A stretch of 59,816 nucleotides of DNA from UBA7398 sp947491605 (GCA_947491605.1 CANLJW010000003.1:1-59816), one strand, 5' to 3'; positions 33,356 through 43,372 are shown, counted from the stretch's first letter. Program-made: numbers and translations. The notes: generated by a model from the letters alone, not told the origin.

Positions 33356-36300
33356 TGAAATATTTTGCTTCTGGATGATGCACGATAATCGCGGATGTTG
33401 ATTGTTCCGGATGCAATTGAAATTCTTCGGAGAGTTCGACACCAATTCGGCCAGGTTCTAGAAGTTCGCATAATTGTATTTGTTGCTCTAAATCTGGACA
33501 GGCTGGATAACCAAAGCTGTAACGGGATCCACGATATTCTTGATCTAAGATTCCGGCGAGAGTTTGGCCATCTTCTGCTCGGTAACCTAATTCCTCACGA
33601 ATTCTGCCATGCCAATGTTCGGCGAGTGCTTCGGTTAATTGCACTGACAATCCGTGGAGTTCAAGGTATTCGCGATAGCGATTTTCTGCAAAAAGTTTTC
33701 CAGTAGCAACGCTTACTGAATGGCCCATGGTAACCACATGAAAAGCCACTACATCAGTGCCCTCGGATTCTTTTGACTTGAAGAAGTCACTTAAGCAGAG
33801 TCTGCGATCTCGACTCTGTCTTGGGAAGGTAAAGCGCAACCGCTCCTTACCAACATCAGCTCCTTCGTGATGCAAGATAATCAAGTCATTACCTTCACTA
33901 ACGCAAGGAAAATATCCATAAACAACCGCTGCGTTTAACCAACCGTGTGCTTGTACTTCATTCATTAAAGTCCGCAACCGCGGTCTACCTTCATTTTCAA
34001 CCATTAAATCGTATTCACCGCGTGCACCTTTAAGTCCCCATTGCCCAACAAAAAGCGCGCGCTCGTCGATCGCGCCAGCGTAATCTGCGAGCGAAATACC
34101 TTTTACTACTTTGCTCCCCCAAAAGGGTGGCGTAGGTATTGGATTGTCTCTTGCTACATCACTCCGATTAGTATCAATGTCGGAACCGGTAGGTTGTACT
34201 TTTGCCGCACGAGTTCTTCGTTCTTTAAGTTCGGGTAATTTCGCATCTGGATCGCCGCGTTTAATCAACATCATCGTATCCATCAATTTTAAACCTTCGA
34301 ATGCATCGCGGGCATATCTAACTGTTCCAGGAAAAATAAGCGCTAAATCTTGTTCCACGAAAGTGCGAGTAAGCGCAGCTCCTCCTAAAATTACTGGCCA
34401 TTTTTGCGCAAGTTTACGCGACTCCAATTCCAGTAAATTTTCTTTCATAATAACGGTGGATTTAACCAATAAGCCGCTCATACCAATTACATCTACATTA
34501 TTTGTTTCCGCTGCTTCAATTATTTGGTTTATCGTTTGCTTGATGCCGATATTGACGACGGTATAACCATTATTAGTCAAAATAATATCAACTAAGTTTT
34601 TTCCAATATCGTGCACATCGCCTTTTACGGTTGCAATAAGCATGGTTCCACGCCCCGCGTCATCCGTTTTTTCCATAAAAGGTTCCAAAATCGCAACCGC
34701 GTTTTTCATTACTTCTGCTGATTGGAGCACGAATGGTAGTTGCATCTCGCCCTTACCAAAAAGTTCGCCAACCGTTTTCATTCCCTCTAACAGATAATTA
34801 TTTATTATCAAAAGTGGCGGAATCTTTTCAGCAAGCGCTTCCGTTAAATCTTCTTCCAGACCAACTTTTTCACCATCGATGATTCGACGTGAAAGCCGCT
34901 CTCCTAATGGTAGAGCAGCTAATTCTGCTGCTCGAGTCTGTCGATTGTTGGTGACTTCGACACCTTCGAATAACTCTAGGAATTTTTGCAGTGGATCGTA
35001 GATGCAATTTTCACCTTCAAATATCCGTCGGTCGTAAACCAAGTCGAGCGCAACTTCTAAATGGGCTGGATCAATCCGGGATATTGGCGTGATTTTTGAG
35101 GGATGAACAATGGCAGAATCCAAACCAGCTTTGACAGCTTCCGCTAGGAAAACTGAATTAAGTACGATTCGAGAAGCTGGATTGAGTCCGAAGGAAACAT
35201 TGCTGACTCCTAGAGTGGTTTGTACATCAGGGAAATCGGCCTTTAACGTTCTGATCGCATTAATTGTTTCAATTGCATCTTTACGAGTTTCTTCTTGACC
35301 AGTTGCTATCGGAAAAGTTAAACAATCGATCATGATGTCACAGGCAGGAACATCCCATTTTTCATTTAGGTCATTGATTAATCGGCGCGCAACTCGCACT
35401 TTCCATTCTGCACTTCTAGCTTGACCTTCTTCATCGATTGTTAGCGCTATAACACTTGCGCCATGTTCTTTGACGATTGGCATTATCCGAGCAAACCTTG
35501 AATCTGGGCCATCGCCATCTTCATAATTAACCGAATTGATAACGGAACGACCACCAAGATGTTCTAAGCCCGCTTTTATTACAGCAGGTTCAGTCGAGTC
35601 AAGCACAATTGGTAAAGTTGCACTTGTTGCTAATCGACTGGCAAGTTCTTTCATATCCTTAACGCCATCACGCCCAACATAATCAACCGATAAATCCAAC
35701 ATATGGGCGCCATCTCGAATTTGATCGCGCGCAATTTCCATGCATGTTTGCCAATCTTCGGCTATTAACGCATCTCGAAACGCCCGCGAACCATTTGCGT
35801 TGGTTCGCTCTCCAATTGCCATATAAGTTGAATCTTGTCGAAATGGCACGAATTGATAAAGTGAAGAGGCGCCAGCTTCTTTCTCCGGGTTCCGGGCAGT
35901 TATTTTCCGACCACTTAATAATTTCGAAACCGCAGCAAGGTGTTCCGGGGTGGTACCGCAACAACCGCCAATTAACGAAACCCCATAATTTTCTACAAAA
36001 GTTTCTAGCGCTACCGCCAATTCACTCGGCGATAACGGATAGAGCGCACCATCCGGGCCAAGGATTGGTAAACCAGCGTTCGGCATACAAGAAATTCCAA
36101 CTGCTGCGGTTTTACTAAGAGTTCGCAGATGTTCGCTCATCTCGGCCGGTCCAGTTGCACAATTCAAGCCAATAAAATCTATGCCTAAAGGCGCTAGCGC
36201 ATTTAGCGCTGCGCTTATCTCCGAACCGAGCAACATGGTCCCAGTTGTTTCGACAGTTACTTGCGCAATCAAAAGAACATCTCTTTCGGTTTGATCAATT

Positions 36301-36851
36301 ATTAAACGCGCACCATTTACTGCCGCCTTAGCTTGTAACAAATCTTGAGTAGTTTCGATTAGCAGCGCATCGCAGCCGCCATCCACCAATCCTTGAGACG
36401 CAAGCGCATACGCATCTTTTAGTTTTTGATAGGTGGTGTGACCAAGAGTAGGTAACTTTGTACCTGGTCCGAGCGATCCGAAAACCCAACGTGGTGAAGT
36501 TGGCGTGGCGAAATCATCTGCAACTTTTCGTGCTATTTGAGCCCCCGCAAAAGCCAATTCATAAATCCGATCTTCAATTCCATATTCTGCAAGGTTGGCC
36601 CAGTTGGCACCGAAAGTATTGGTTTCAACCGCATCGACCCCAGCTTCGAAATACTTCTGATGAATTTCTGCAACTACTTCTGGCCTAGTTACATTCAAAA
36701 TTTCATTGCAGCCTTCGTGATCTTGGAAATCAGCCATCGATGGATTTGCGGCTTGCAACATTGTTCCCATAGCGCCATCGACGATCACGACCTGGCTTTT
36801 AAGAGCGGTTCGCAGCGTTCCGGCGGTTTTGCTTGGTTTTAGAGCGCTCAT
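33345..36851 (-). CDS. metH: Cobalamin-dependent methionine synthase
   Basis: A 1168-residue enzyme moving methyl from methyl-tetrahydrofolate to homocysteine. Domains in order: homocysteine-binding (~1-330, zinc ligands in GLNCATG and GGCCGTTPEH), pterin-binding (~345-610, IGERTNANGSRAF), cobalamin-binding cap and B12 domain (~640-870, DVHDIGKNLV with the Co-ligating His), and SAM-dependent activation domain (~900-1168, RYSFGYPACPDL). All modules are complete. It needs vitamin B12. There is no B12 riboswitch space, as the divergent neighbour starts 28 bp away. Confidence 0.97.
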   Translation of the reverse strand: MSALKPSKTAGTLRTALKSQVVIVDGAMGTMLQAANPSMADFQDHEGCNEILNVTRPEVVAEIHQKYFEAGVDAVETNTFGANWANLAEYGIEDRIYELAFAGAQIARKVADDFATPTSPRWVFGSLGPGTKLPTLGHTTYQKLKDAYALASQGLVDGGCDALLIETTQDLLQAKAAVNGARLIIDQTERDVLLIAQVTVETTGTMLLGSEISAALNALAPLGIDFIGLNCATGPAEMSEHLRTLSKTAAVGISCMPNAGLPILGPDGALYPLSPSELAVALETFVENYGVSLIGGCCGTTPEHLAAVSKLLSGRKITARNPEKEAGASSLYQFVPFRQDSTYMAIGERTNANGSRAFRDALIAEDWQTCMEIARDQIRDGAHMLDLSVDYVGRDGVKDMKELASRLATSATLPIVLDSTEPAVIKAGLEHLGGRSVINSVNYEDGDGPDSRFARIMPIVKEHGASVIALTIDEEGQARSAEWKVRVARRLINDLNEKWDVPACDIMIDCLTFPIATGQEETRKDAIETINAIRTLKADFPDVQTTLGVSNVSFGLNPASRIVLNSVFLAEAVKAGLDSAIVHPSKITPISRIDPAHLEVALDLVYDRRIFEGENCIYDPLQKFLELFEGVEVTNNRQTRAAELAALPLGERLSRRIIDGEKVGLEEDLTEALAEKIPPLLIINNYLLEGMKTVGELFGKGEMQLPFVLQSAEVMKNAVAILEPFMEKTDDAGRGTMLIATVKGDVHDIGKNLVDIILTNNGYTVVNIGIKQTINQIIEAAETNNVDVIGMSGLLVKSTVIMKENLLELESRKLAQKWPVILGGAALTRTFVEQDLALIFPGTVRYARDAFEGLKLMDTMMLIKRGDPDAKLPELKERRTRAAKVQPTGSDIDTNRSDVARDNPIPTPPFWGSKVVKGISLADYAGAIDERALFVGQWGLKGARGEYDLMVENEGRPRLRTLMNEVQAHGWLNAAVVYGYFPCVSEGNDLIILHHEGADVGKERLRFTFPRQSRDRRLCLSDFFKSKESEGTDVVAFHVVTMGHSVSVATGKLFAENRYREYLELHGLSVQLTEALAEHWHGRIREELGYRAEDGQTLAGILDQEYRGSRYSFGYPACPDLEQQIQLCELLEPGRIGVELSEEFQLHPEQSTSAIIVHHPEAKYFNAT

Positions 36852-36879
36852 TCGCCGAAGGTTATCGTAGGCTCGCCGT

Positions 36880-37728
36880 ATGTACCTCTTTGAGAGCCGT
36901 TTTCCAATCCGTAATCCGGTGATGATTGCCGCATTTGAAGGATGGAACGATGCTGGTGAATCTGCGTCTGGGGCAATTGCGCATCTATTGTCGGAATGGG
37001 ACCATCATTTAATCGGCGAATTTGAACCCGAAGATTTTTATGATTTCCAAGTTAATCGACCACAAGTCAAGGTTGACGAGAATATTCTGCGCGAAATTAT
37101 TTGGCCCAACACCCAAATTTACGCAATTAGTACGCCACAACTTACCCACGATTTCATCATCGTAAGAGGTATGGAACCTTCAATGCGATGGCCCACTTTT
37201 GCTAAGGAACTACTTGACTTAGCAGATGATCATGAAGTTTCAATCTTCATAACAATGGGAGCGTTACTGGCAGATGTCCCACACTCTCGACCTATTTCAG
37301 TCAGTGGTAGTGGTGCGCATCCAGAAGTTGCCAAGCGATTAGGCGTCGAAATTTCTCGATACGAAGGACCAACTGGAATTATTGGAATTCTGCAAGATGC
37401 TTGCACCAAGCGAGGCTTAGATGCGGTTTCATTATGGGCAGCGGTTCCTCATTATTTTTCGCAACCACCATCGCCTAAAGCTTCGTTAGCTCTTATTAAT
37501 GCGCTTGAAGATTTCCTGGAGATTTCAATACCGCAAGGTGACCTGCCAGAGTTAGCAAAGGAGTGGGAACGCGGCGTTGATGAGATGGCCAATGAAGATT
37601 CGGAAATCGGTGATTACGTTAAACAACTTGAGAACAGCAAGGATGCTGCGGATTTGCCTGAAGCTTCCGGAGATTCCATCGCCCGCGAGTTTGAAAGATT
37701 TTTAAGACGGCGAGAGGATGGCGCTTAA
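36880..37728 (+). CDS. PAC2-family protein (Rv2125-like)
   Basis: A 282-residue cytoplasmic protein of the proteasome-assembly-chaperone 2 fold: RNPVMIAAFEGWNDAGESASGAIAHLL at the N-terminus, FITMGALLADVPHSRPISVSG and YEGPTGIIGILQDACTKRG in the middle. Actinobacterial members are conserved but of unknown function; a link to the proteasome is by fold only, and no proteasome genes are seen nearby. It is divergent from metH by 28 bp, and its end overlaps the convergent mshC by 4 bp. Confidence 0.9.
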   Translation: MYLFESRFPIRNPVMIAAFEGWNDAGESASGAIAHLLSEWDHHLIGEFEPEDFYDFQVNRPQVKVDENILREIIWPNTQIYAISTPQLTHDFIIVRGMEPSMRWPTFAKELLDLADDHEVSIFITMGALLADVPHSRPISVSGSGAHPEVAKRLGVEISRYEGPTGIIGILQDACTKRGLDAVSLWAAVPHYFSQPPSPKASLALINALEDFLEISIPQGDLPELAKEWERGVDEMANEDSEIGDYVKQLENSKDAADLPEASGDSIAREFERFLRRREDGA

Positions 37729-38954
37729 AAAGTTAGGCCAAGCAGCGCATCGAAAGCACGGGCAATCTCGCCAGCAGATCCGCCACTCTGACCCGCTTCA
37801 GTATCGAAACACCAACGGTCTACCAATTCGAAAACTTTAGGTGTATCCAAGTCACTCGACAACGCCGAAATTATTTCGTTAATTAATGGTTTAGTTGGGG
37901 CAACTTCTTCGCGCGATAATGCGCTACGGATTCGCAAAACTTTTTCTTCTGCCCGTGCCAATCCAGTACCACTCCACATTCGATCATCTCGATAACGATC
38001 TTGCATTAAATTGACCCGGATTACCACTGGATCAACGCCTTCAGCAAGCAACGTCGAAACAAAAACTAAGTTCCCTTTACTCTTGCTCATCTTTTCACCA
38101 GCTAAACCAATCATTCCGGTATGGGTATAAATCTCCGCAAATTCTCGATTCACTAAATTTCTTCCCTGTACCCCACTCATGTAGTGATGCGGGAAAATCA
38201 AATCTGATCCTCCACCTTGAATCGTTAAAGTAAATTTCGGATTTCCGCTTGCATACTTCAGTGCAATCGCCGCGCACTCGATATGCCATCCAGGTCTGCC
38301 CGCTCCAAATGGTGATTCCCAAGCAGGTTCGTTGGGCCTTCCTTTAAGCCAAAGCAAGGTGTCTAACGGATGCTTTTTACCAACTCGATCTGGATCACCA
38401 CCGCGTTCTTTGAAAATACGGAGCGATTCTTCAAGCGAAAAGGGTAAATTTTCTAGTGCGCCTGGGCACTCTGCGATTGAAAGGTATAGATCGCCGTCAA
38501 TTTCGTAAGTTAAATTCGCCGCTTGAAAGACCGCAATCTGCTTAAAAACTTCGGACATCGATTCGATTGCACCGATATATGAAGTTGGTGGCAAAACATG
38601 CAACGCAACCATATCGGAGCGGAATAGATCAATCTGGTTTTCCGCTAATTCATGCCAATCTTGACCGTCTCGATTAGCTCGTTCCAGCAATGGATCATCG
38701 ATATCGGTGATGTTTTCTATAAAATTAACGGTGGCTCCGGCTGATTTTAAATACCGGTGGATCAAATCAAATGTTATATATGTTGCAGCATGGCCACAGT
38801 GAGTTGAGTCGTAAGGCGTGATGCCACAAACGTAGATATCTATTGGCAAATCTTGGTTTACTCCTACCAATTTCGCTGCATAGGTGGAGAAGAGATTGAG
38901 CTGCGGATAGTTGGCGGTTATCGGTGGGAGATATAAGCCGGGCCAAGAACGCAT
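37725..38954 (-). CDS. mshC: Mycothiol ligase MshC (Cys:GlcN-Ins ligase)
   Basis: A 409-residue homologue of cysteinyl-tRNA synthetase that joins Cys to 1-D-myo-inosityl-2-amino-2-deoxyglucopyranoside, the third step of mycothiol synthesis. HIGH-like motif is in CGITPYDSTHCGHAATYITFD, zinc/cysteine site near HIECAAIAL, and KMSKSKGNLVF. The length (~410) and lack of the tRNA-binding C-terminus separate it from CysS. It shows that this organism uses mycothiol as its low-molecular-weight thiol. Confidence 0.95.
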   Translation of the reverse strand: MRSWPGLYLPPITANYPQLNLFSTYAAKLVGVNQDLPIDIYVCGITPYDSTHCGHAATYITFDLIHRYLKSAGATVNFIENITDIDDPLLERANRDGQDWHELAENQIDLFRSDMVALHVLPPTSYIGAIESMSEVFKQIAVFQAANLTYEIDGDLYLSIAECPGALENLPFSLEESLRIFKERGGDPDRVGKKHPLDTLLWLKGRPNEPAWESPFGAGRPGWHIECAAIALKYASGNPKFTLTIQGGGSDLIFPHHYMSGVQGRNLVNREFAEIYTHTGMIGLAGEKMSKSKGNLVFVSTLLAEGVDPVVIRVNLMQDRYRDDRMWSGTGLARAEEKVLRIRSALSREEVAPTKPLINEIISALSSDLDTPKVFELVDRWCFDTEAGQSGGSAGEIARAFDALLGLTF

Positions 38955-38978
38955 TCCCGTACTCTACTTCAAGATTTA

Positions 38979-39701
38979 TTAAATCGGCGGCCACGGAATA
39001 GCGGGCCATTCCCCATTTGGCTCGGGGAAACTACCAGCGCTAATAAGCGACATAACTCTGGTAAATAACGCAGCTATCTCCATCTCGGTAATTAGATTCG
39101 CCAACGAAACTGTAATTCGTTCGCGTTCAGAAATGAATTTTTTCAATTTAACCACTTCGATTTCGGTGAAATTCATACCGCGCCATTGCCACAAAACTGT
39201 GCGTAACTTGTTCTCAGAATGTAACGAAACGCCATGGTCAATTCCAAACAAATTGTGCTCAGCATCCATAAGTAAATGCCCTATTTTACGATCGGTATTG
39301 TTAATAACTGCATCAAAAAGGGCAATCTCGCGCAACCGTGGGTCATCTGTTTGCGAAAAGGCAATCAAATCGAATGACTCATCAATTTCAATCCACTGCT
39401 GTACCGCACCGATCCCATACGGACCGTCACGTAGCGTTGTGAAGGGCACTATGTTGAAACTTAGATATTTATTGATTTCATATGCGGCTACTTCACGGGA
39501 AGCTAGATCACCATCTGGAAAATCCCACAAAGGCCGCTCCCCTGCAATTGGTTTGTAAATTATTGGGATCTCGTGCTCCCCGGATTCGGAAGATACCGTT
39601 CCAAATAATGTGGCGTTAGAAGCATCGACCAACCTGCCTGAAATTGATATTTCCGAAGTGGTAATGCTCTCAACAATCGATGCTGCATCCAGATCCAACA
39701 T
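38979..39701 (-). CDS. SCO1664-family protein with PI3/4-kinase-like fold
   Basis: A ~240-residue actinobacterial protein. Kinase-like landmarks are present: an ATP-binding Lys in IPIIYKPIAGERP, Glu in ASREVAAYEINKYL, a catalytic-loop segment VINNTDRKIGHLLMD and a metal-binding FGIDHGVSLH. This pattern places it near the PI3/4-kinase and HipA-type kinases. Substrate unknown. ATG 39701 makes a TAATG junction with the upstream DUF3090 gene; a start 30 bp earlier is also open. It forms a unit with the two genes upstream. Confidence 0.85.
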   Translation of the reverse strand: MLDLDAASIVESITTSEISISGRLVDASNATLFGTVSSESGEHEIPIIYKPIAGERPLWDFPDGDLASREVAAYEINKYLSFNIVPFTTLRDGPYGIGAVQQWIEIDESFDLIAFSQTDDPRLREIALFDAVINNTDRKIGHLLMDAEHNLFGIDHGVSLHSENKLRTVLWQWRGMNFTEIEVVKLKKFISERERITVSLANLITEMEIAALFTRVMSLISAGSFPEPNGEWPAIPWPPI

Positions 39702-40285
39702 TAACGACGGTACCCGTTTGCTCTGGGACATAGATGCCCGTTTGGATCAATCGGTATTCCACAGAATGTACAAGGAGCTCGACCTGCCTCGATAACGGCC
39801 ACGGTCCTGACAATGAATTCTTTTATTTGTGAAACCGATAATTTAACTCGCAGTAAATCCGGTCCTGCTAAATCATCATCTGGAATCAATTTTGGATCGC
39901 TATCTTCCGCTTCACCATCCGAACCATTCAATATTAGTTCTTCAGAAATCGCCTGTGCCTCAATCATTATTTTTGCTTCAGCATTTAACCAAGTGATCGC
40001 CATTACTCCAACCCGAAAATCTTCCTCAATCGGCGACTCTAAAGGTTGATCATCTCTTATGGAGTTCGACTTTTGCGGAATTTCTAGTTCCTTGCTTTTA
40101 CGGATCTCCTTTAACAAAATCTGCAATCTTTCAACTAGCGCTTGAGCTTGCGTCTTTTCAATAGCAACAGTTACCAGAGTTCCCGAATAACGAGCTTGGA
40201 TATAAAAAGCTCGCTCACCAGGTTGCCCGACAGTGCCGGTAACAAAACGATCTACCGATTCAAAGCTATTAATAATTCGTGACAT
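39701..40285 (-). CDS. DUF3090 protein with C-terminal zinc knuckle
   Basis: A 194-residue actinobacterial protein of unknown function. The N-terminal part (AFYIQARYSGTLVTVAIEKTQAQALVERLQILL) is a small alpha/beta domain. The C-terminus reads CTFCGIPIDPNGHLCPRANG, a CxxC-x8-HxC pattern that could bind one zinc ion. It is always found next to the SCO1664-type kinase fold in the actinobacterial gene orders I recall. It lies 2 bp downstream of the histidine phosphatase gene, so it is certainly co-transcribed. Confidence 0.85.
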   Translation of the reverse strand: MSRIINSFESVDRFVTGTVGQPGERAFYIQARYSGTLVTVAIEKTQAQALVERLQILLKEIRKSKELEIPQKSNSIRDDQPLESPIEEDFRVGVMAITWLNAEAKIMIEAQAISEELILNGSDGEAEDSDPKLIPDDDLAGPDLLRVKLSVSQIKEFIVRTVAVIEAGRAPCTFCGIPIDPNGHLCPRANGYRR

Positions 40286-40287
40286 TG

Positions 40288-40968
40288 TTATTTTCGTTTC
40301 ACTTTTGGACCAGCGCCGCCACCTAGCGCAAATCTCTGACCATCAACGGCGACTGGCTCCGCTTTAGAATTAACGGTTAAAACTCGAAATTTATTACCAG
40401 TTATAGAAATTGCAGTAATTGAAGCTGGATCAATTGCGATCTTCTGAAAATCATTAAAATCCATATTTAACGCAATTGCAGTGGCGATTTTTATGACATC
40501 ACCATGCGTAACTACTAATATATTTTTCTTTTTATGCAATCGGGAAATTTCTAAAAGCCCCTTTTTGACCCGCGAATTTAAGGAACGGAAACTTTCGCCC
40601 TCTGGGAAGGTGACCGTAATCGGGTTATTTTGGATTTTGCGCCAGAGTGGTTTTAACGCCAATTTCTGCAATTTGAGACCGCTCCACGAACCATAATCCA
40701 TCTCTACAAAATTCAAACTATTGATGACCGCCTTAGCAGATTTTCGATTTCTGGAAGAATCCGCAAGATATGGCGCGATAGTTTCACTACATCGCTCTAG
40801 CGGGCTTGCGTAAATCTGATCAAATTTTACATTGCGGTAATTCTTAGCAAAAGTTTTTGCTTCGCGTTTCCCGATCTTGGAGAGATGAACGCCTGGGATT
40901 TGGCCTGCCAAAATACCCGCTCCATTGGCTTCGGAGTGTGCATGGCGTAATAAAAAAATAACGGTCAT
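40288..40968 (-). CDS. Histidine phosphatase family protein (MSMEG_4193 type)
   Basis: A ~226-residue phosphoglycerate-mutase-like phosphatase. The catalytic His lies in IFLLRHAHSEANGAGILAG (RHA in place of the common RHG), and the second His in LVVTHGDVIKIATAIAL; Arg in SPLERCSETI completes the phosphate pocket. The start is taken at ATG 40968 (MTVIFLLRH); the frame extends 9 codons further. Substrate unknown. First gene of the phosphatase-DUF3090-kinase fold trio, divergent from the aldo/keto reductase. Confidence 0.88.
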   Translation of the reverse strand: MTVIFLLRHAHSEANGAGILAGQIPGVHLSKIGKREAKTFAKNYRNVKFDQIYASPLERCSETIAPYLADSSRNRKSAKAVINSLNFVEMDYGSWSGLKLQKLALKPLWRKIQNNPITVTFPEGESFRSLNSRVKKGLLEISRLHKKKNILVVTHGDVIKIATAIALNMDFNDFQKIAIDPASITAISITGNKFRVLTVNSKAEPVAVDGQRFALGGGAGPKVKRK

Positions 40969-41018
40969 GGTCGCAAGATTAACGGTTAAAGCCAAAACAT
41001 AGCGCTAGGGTCTCGCCT

Positions 41019-41963
41019 ATGGAACGCAGAAGGCTTGGAAATAGTGGACTCTTCATCTCACGATTAGGTCTCGGCACGATGACATGGGGTCGCGATACCG
41101 ATGAGCATGAAGCCGCGGAGCAACTTCGGGTGTTTCTCGACAATGGTGGCAATTTCATCGATACCGCCGCTGTATATGGTGATGGTGATAGCGAACGAGT
41201 TCTTGGTGGTTTCCTAGGAACGTTAGTGCAACGCGATGAGGTAGTAATCGCAACCAAAGCCGGTATCAGTTTCAAAACTGGCGAACGGAAGGTAGATAAT
41301 TCTAGAACGTCACTACTAGCTGATTTGGATCGATCGTTATCCCGTCTTGGCGTAGATCATGTGGATTTATGGCAGGTTCATACTTGGGATAACAACGTAC
41401 CGTTGGAAGAGACGTTAGCGGCCTTGGATTACGCAGTTTCTTCCGGACGCACTAGTTATGTTGGAATATCGAATTTCACTGGATGGCAAAGTGCGCGCGC
41501 CATTACTTTACAAAACCCAACTTTTAATAAAGCCCCAATCATCTCGACCCAAAATGAATATTCATTACTTAAGCGATCAATTGAATCTGAGGTACTAAGC
41601 GCAGCCAGCGCGCTAAATGTTGGTTTCTTGGTTTGGTCGCCATTGGGACGGGGTGTTTTGACTGGAAAATATCGAAATGGCATCCCGTCAGATTCGCGCG
41701 GTGCAAGTCCGCATTTCTCTTCCTTTATTGAACCGTATTTGAATCCGCGTAGCGCGAAGATTGTGTCGGCCGTTTGTGTTGCAGCTGAAGGACTCGGATA
41801 CTCACCACTTGAAGTTGCACTCGCGTGGGTGCGGGATGCCGATGGTGTAACTAGCTCCATTATTGGCGCTCGGACTGGCGCACAACTTCGTGGCGCAATG
41901 ACGAGTGAGGAAATTGCATTACCCGCTCAAGTACGGGAAGCGTTAAATGAAATTAGCGCTTAA
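41019..41963 (+). CDS. Aldo/keto reductase
   Basis: A 314-residue NADPH-dependent TIM-barrel oxidoreductase. The catalytic tetrad is visible: Asp and Tyr in NFIDTAAVYGDGDSE, Lys in VVIATKAG and His in DLWQVHTWD. The cofactor region IIGARTGAQL is near residue 285. Substrate not predictable. Its 3' end overlaps the convergent M20 peptidase by 4 bp. Confidence 0.93.
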   Translation: MERRRLGNSGLFISRLGLGTMTWGRDTDEHEAAEQLRVFLDNGGNFIDTAAVYGDGDSERVLGGFLGTLVQRDEVVIATKAGISFKTGERKVDNSRTSLLADLDRSLSRLGVDHVDLWQVHTWDNNVPLEETLAALDYAVSSGRTSYVGISNFTGWQSARAITLQNPTFNKAPIISTQNEYSLLKRSIESEVLSAASALNVGFLVWSPLGRGVLTGKYRNGIPSDSRGASPHFSSFIEPYLNPRSAKIVSAVCVAAEGLGYSPLEVALAWVRDADGVTSSIIGARTGAQLRGAMTSEEIALPAQVREALNEISA

Positions 41964-43285
41964 CAATTAATTAAAAAATGATGCAAGGTGCGCACGCCGA
42001 ATTTTAAGCCATCAACTGGTACGCGCTCATTAATTCCATGAAAAAGCGGCATAAATTCGAGGTCAGCAGGGAATCTAATTGGACTAAAACCAAAACCAAC
42101 TATTCCTAAATCTGATAGCGCTTTATTGTCGGTGCCACCGCTCATCAAATAAGGTACCGGGATCCCTTCCGGATCTTCGATCTTTAGCGCCGCGCACATC
42201 GCATCAACTAGCGGACCTGAGAAATCCACTTCTAGCGCAATATCTCTCGTCAAAACCTCAACTTTAATGTCCGGTCCAACTAATTCTTTAATCGTCTCCG
42301 CTAATTCGTTTTCATACCCGGGCAGGAAGCGCCCATCAATAATTGCTGATGCAGATTGTGGAATAACATTTGCTTTATAACCGGCTTCCAACATAGTTGG
42401 GTTTGCTATGTTTTGTAGCGTTGCGCCAATCATGCTTCCCATTGATCCAAATTTCGGTAGCAACTTTCCTAAATTATTTTCGTCATATTCCACATTAGTT
42501 AATTCAGCCACTTTTTTAAAAAGAATTTTCACCGTTTTGGTTGGCCGAATTGGCCATTTGTGTCGACCAATTTTTGTAACCGCCTCGGTTAACGCGGTTA
42601 CAGCATTCTTTTCATTGATCATGGAACCATGACCCGCGTTGCCGGTAGCAGTTAGTTTCATCCAATTGATGCCCTTTTCTGCGCTTTGCACGGCGTAAAT
42701 ACGCTTACCGTTCTCTAGCGTGTAGGAAAAACCACCAACTTCTGAAATGGCTTCAGTGCAACCTGCAAATAATTCGGGACGCTTTTTCGCAATCCATCTG
42801 GAACCATAAATGCTGCCAGCCTCTTCATCTGCGAAGAACGCTAAAACGATATCGCGCGGAGGTTTGTATCCGATTCGGGCCCATAGCCGCACAATCGCCA
42901 AAATCATGGCATCCATATCTTTCATATCGATAGCGCCACGCCCCCAAATGCAACCATCCTTAATCAAGCCACTAAATGGATCGACTTCCCAATCGGCAGC
43001 GTTAGCAGGAACAACATCTAGATGACCGTGCAAAACTAAACCAGGACGTGTGGAATCGCTCCCTTTTATTCGGGTAACAACGTTGACTCGGTTAGGAGCA
43101 GGTTCAATTAATTCGCATTCAATCCCAACATCTTTTAATTCCGCAACTACAAAATCCGCGATAGCGCGTTCATCACCTTTACCGTCACCGAAGTTAACGC
43201 TCGGGATCCGAATAAGTTCTTGGCATAATCGGATTACATCTCTTTCAAGTTCTGCTACTTGTTCCGGCGTTAGCGTGATATTCAT
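41960..43285 (-). CDS. M20/M25/M40 metallopeptidase (Rv2141-like)
   Basis: A ~441-residue zinc peptidase or amidohydrolase. Metal ligands are in VLHGHLDVVPAN (His, Asp), FFADEEAGSIYGS (Glu-Glu base and ligand) and AISEVGGFSY; the lid domain carries GNAGHGSMIN. M20 enzymes cleave dipeptides or N-acyl amino acids; the exact substrate is unknown. ATG 43285 (MNITLTPEQ) is preferred to the upstream start 9 codons earlier. Same neighbourhood as Rv2141c. Confidence 0.9.
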   Translation of the reverse strand: MNITLTPEQVAELERDVIRLCQELIRIPSVNFGDGKGDERAIADFVVAELKDVGIECELIEPAPNRVNVVTRIKGSDSTRPGLVLHGHLDVVPANAADWEVDPFSGLIKDGCIWGRGAIDMKDMDAMILAIVRLWARIGYKPPRDIVLAFFADEEAGSIYGSRWIAKKRPELFAGCTEAISEVGGFSYTLENGKRIYAVQSAEKGINWMKLTATGNAGHGSMINEKNAVTALTEAVTKIGRHKWPIRPTKTVKILFKKVAELTNVEYDENNLGKLLPKFGSMGSMIGATLQNIANPTMLEAGYKANVIPQSASAIIDGRFLPGYENELAETIKELVGPDIKVEVLTRDIALEVDFSGPLVDAMCAALKIEDPEGIPVPYLMSGGTDNKALSDLGIVGFGFSPIRFPADLEFMPLFHGINERVPVDGLKFGVRTLHHFLINC

Positions 43286-43372
43286 GAGTACATCTTGGCT
43301 CGTCCGCGACAAATATCCAAGTTTCTAGTTATATTTTCCTAACGCTGGCATTACTTGCTATCGTTTGCCCGC

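Noticed and set aside
33356..33445. Longer N-terminus for the HAD phosphatase
   Set aside because: It lies wholly inside metH and does not resemble a HAD N-terminus.
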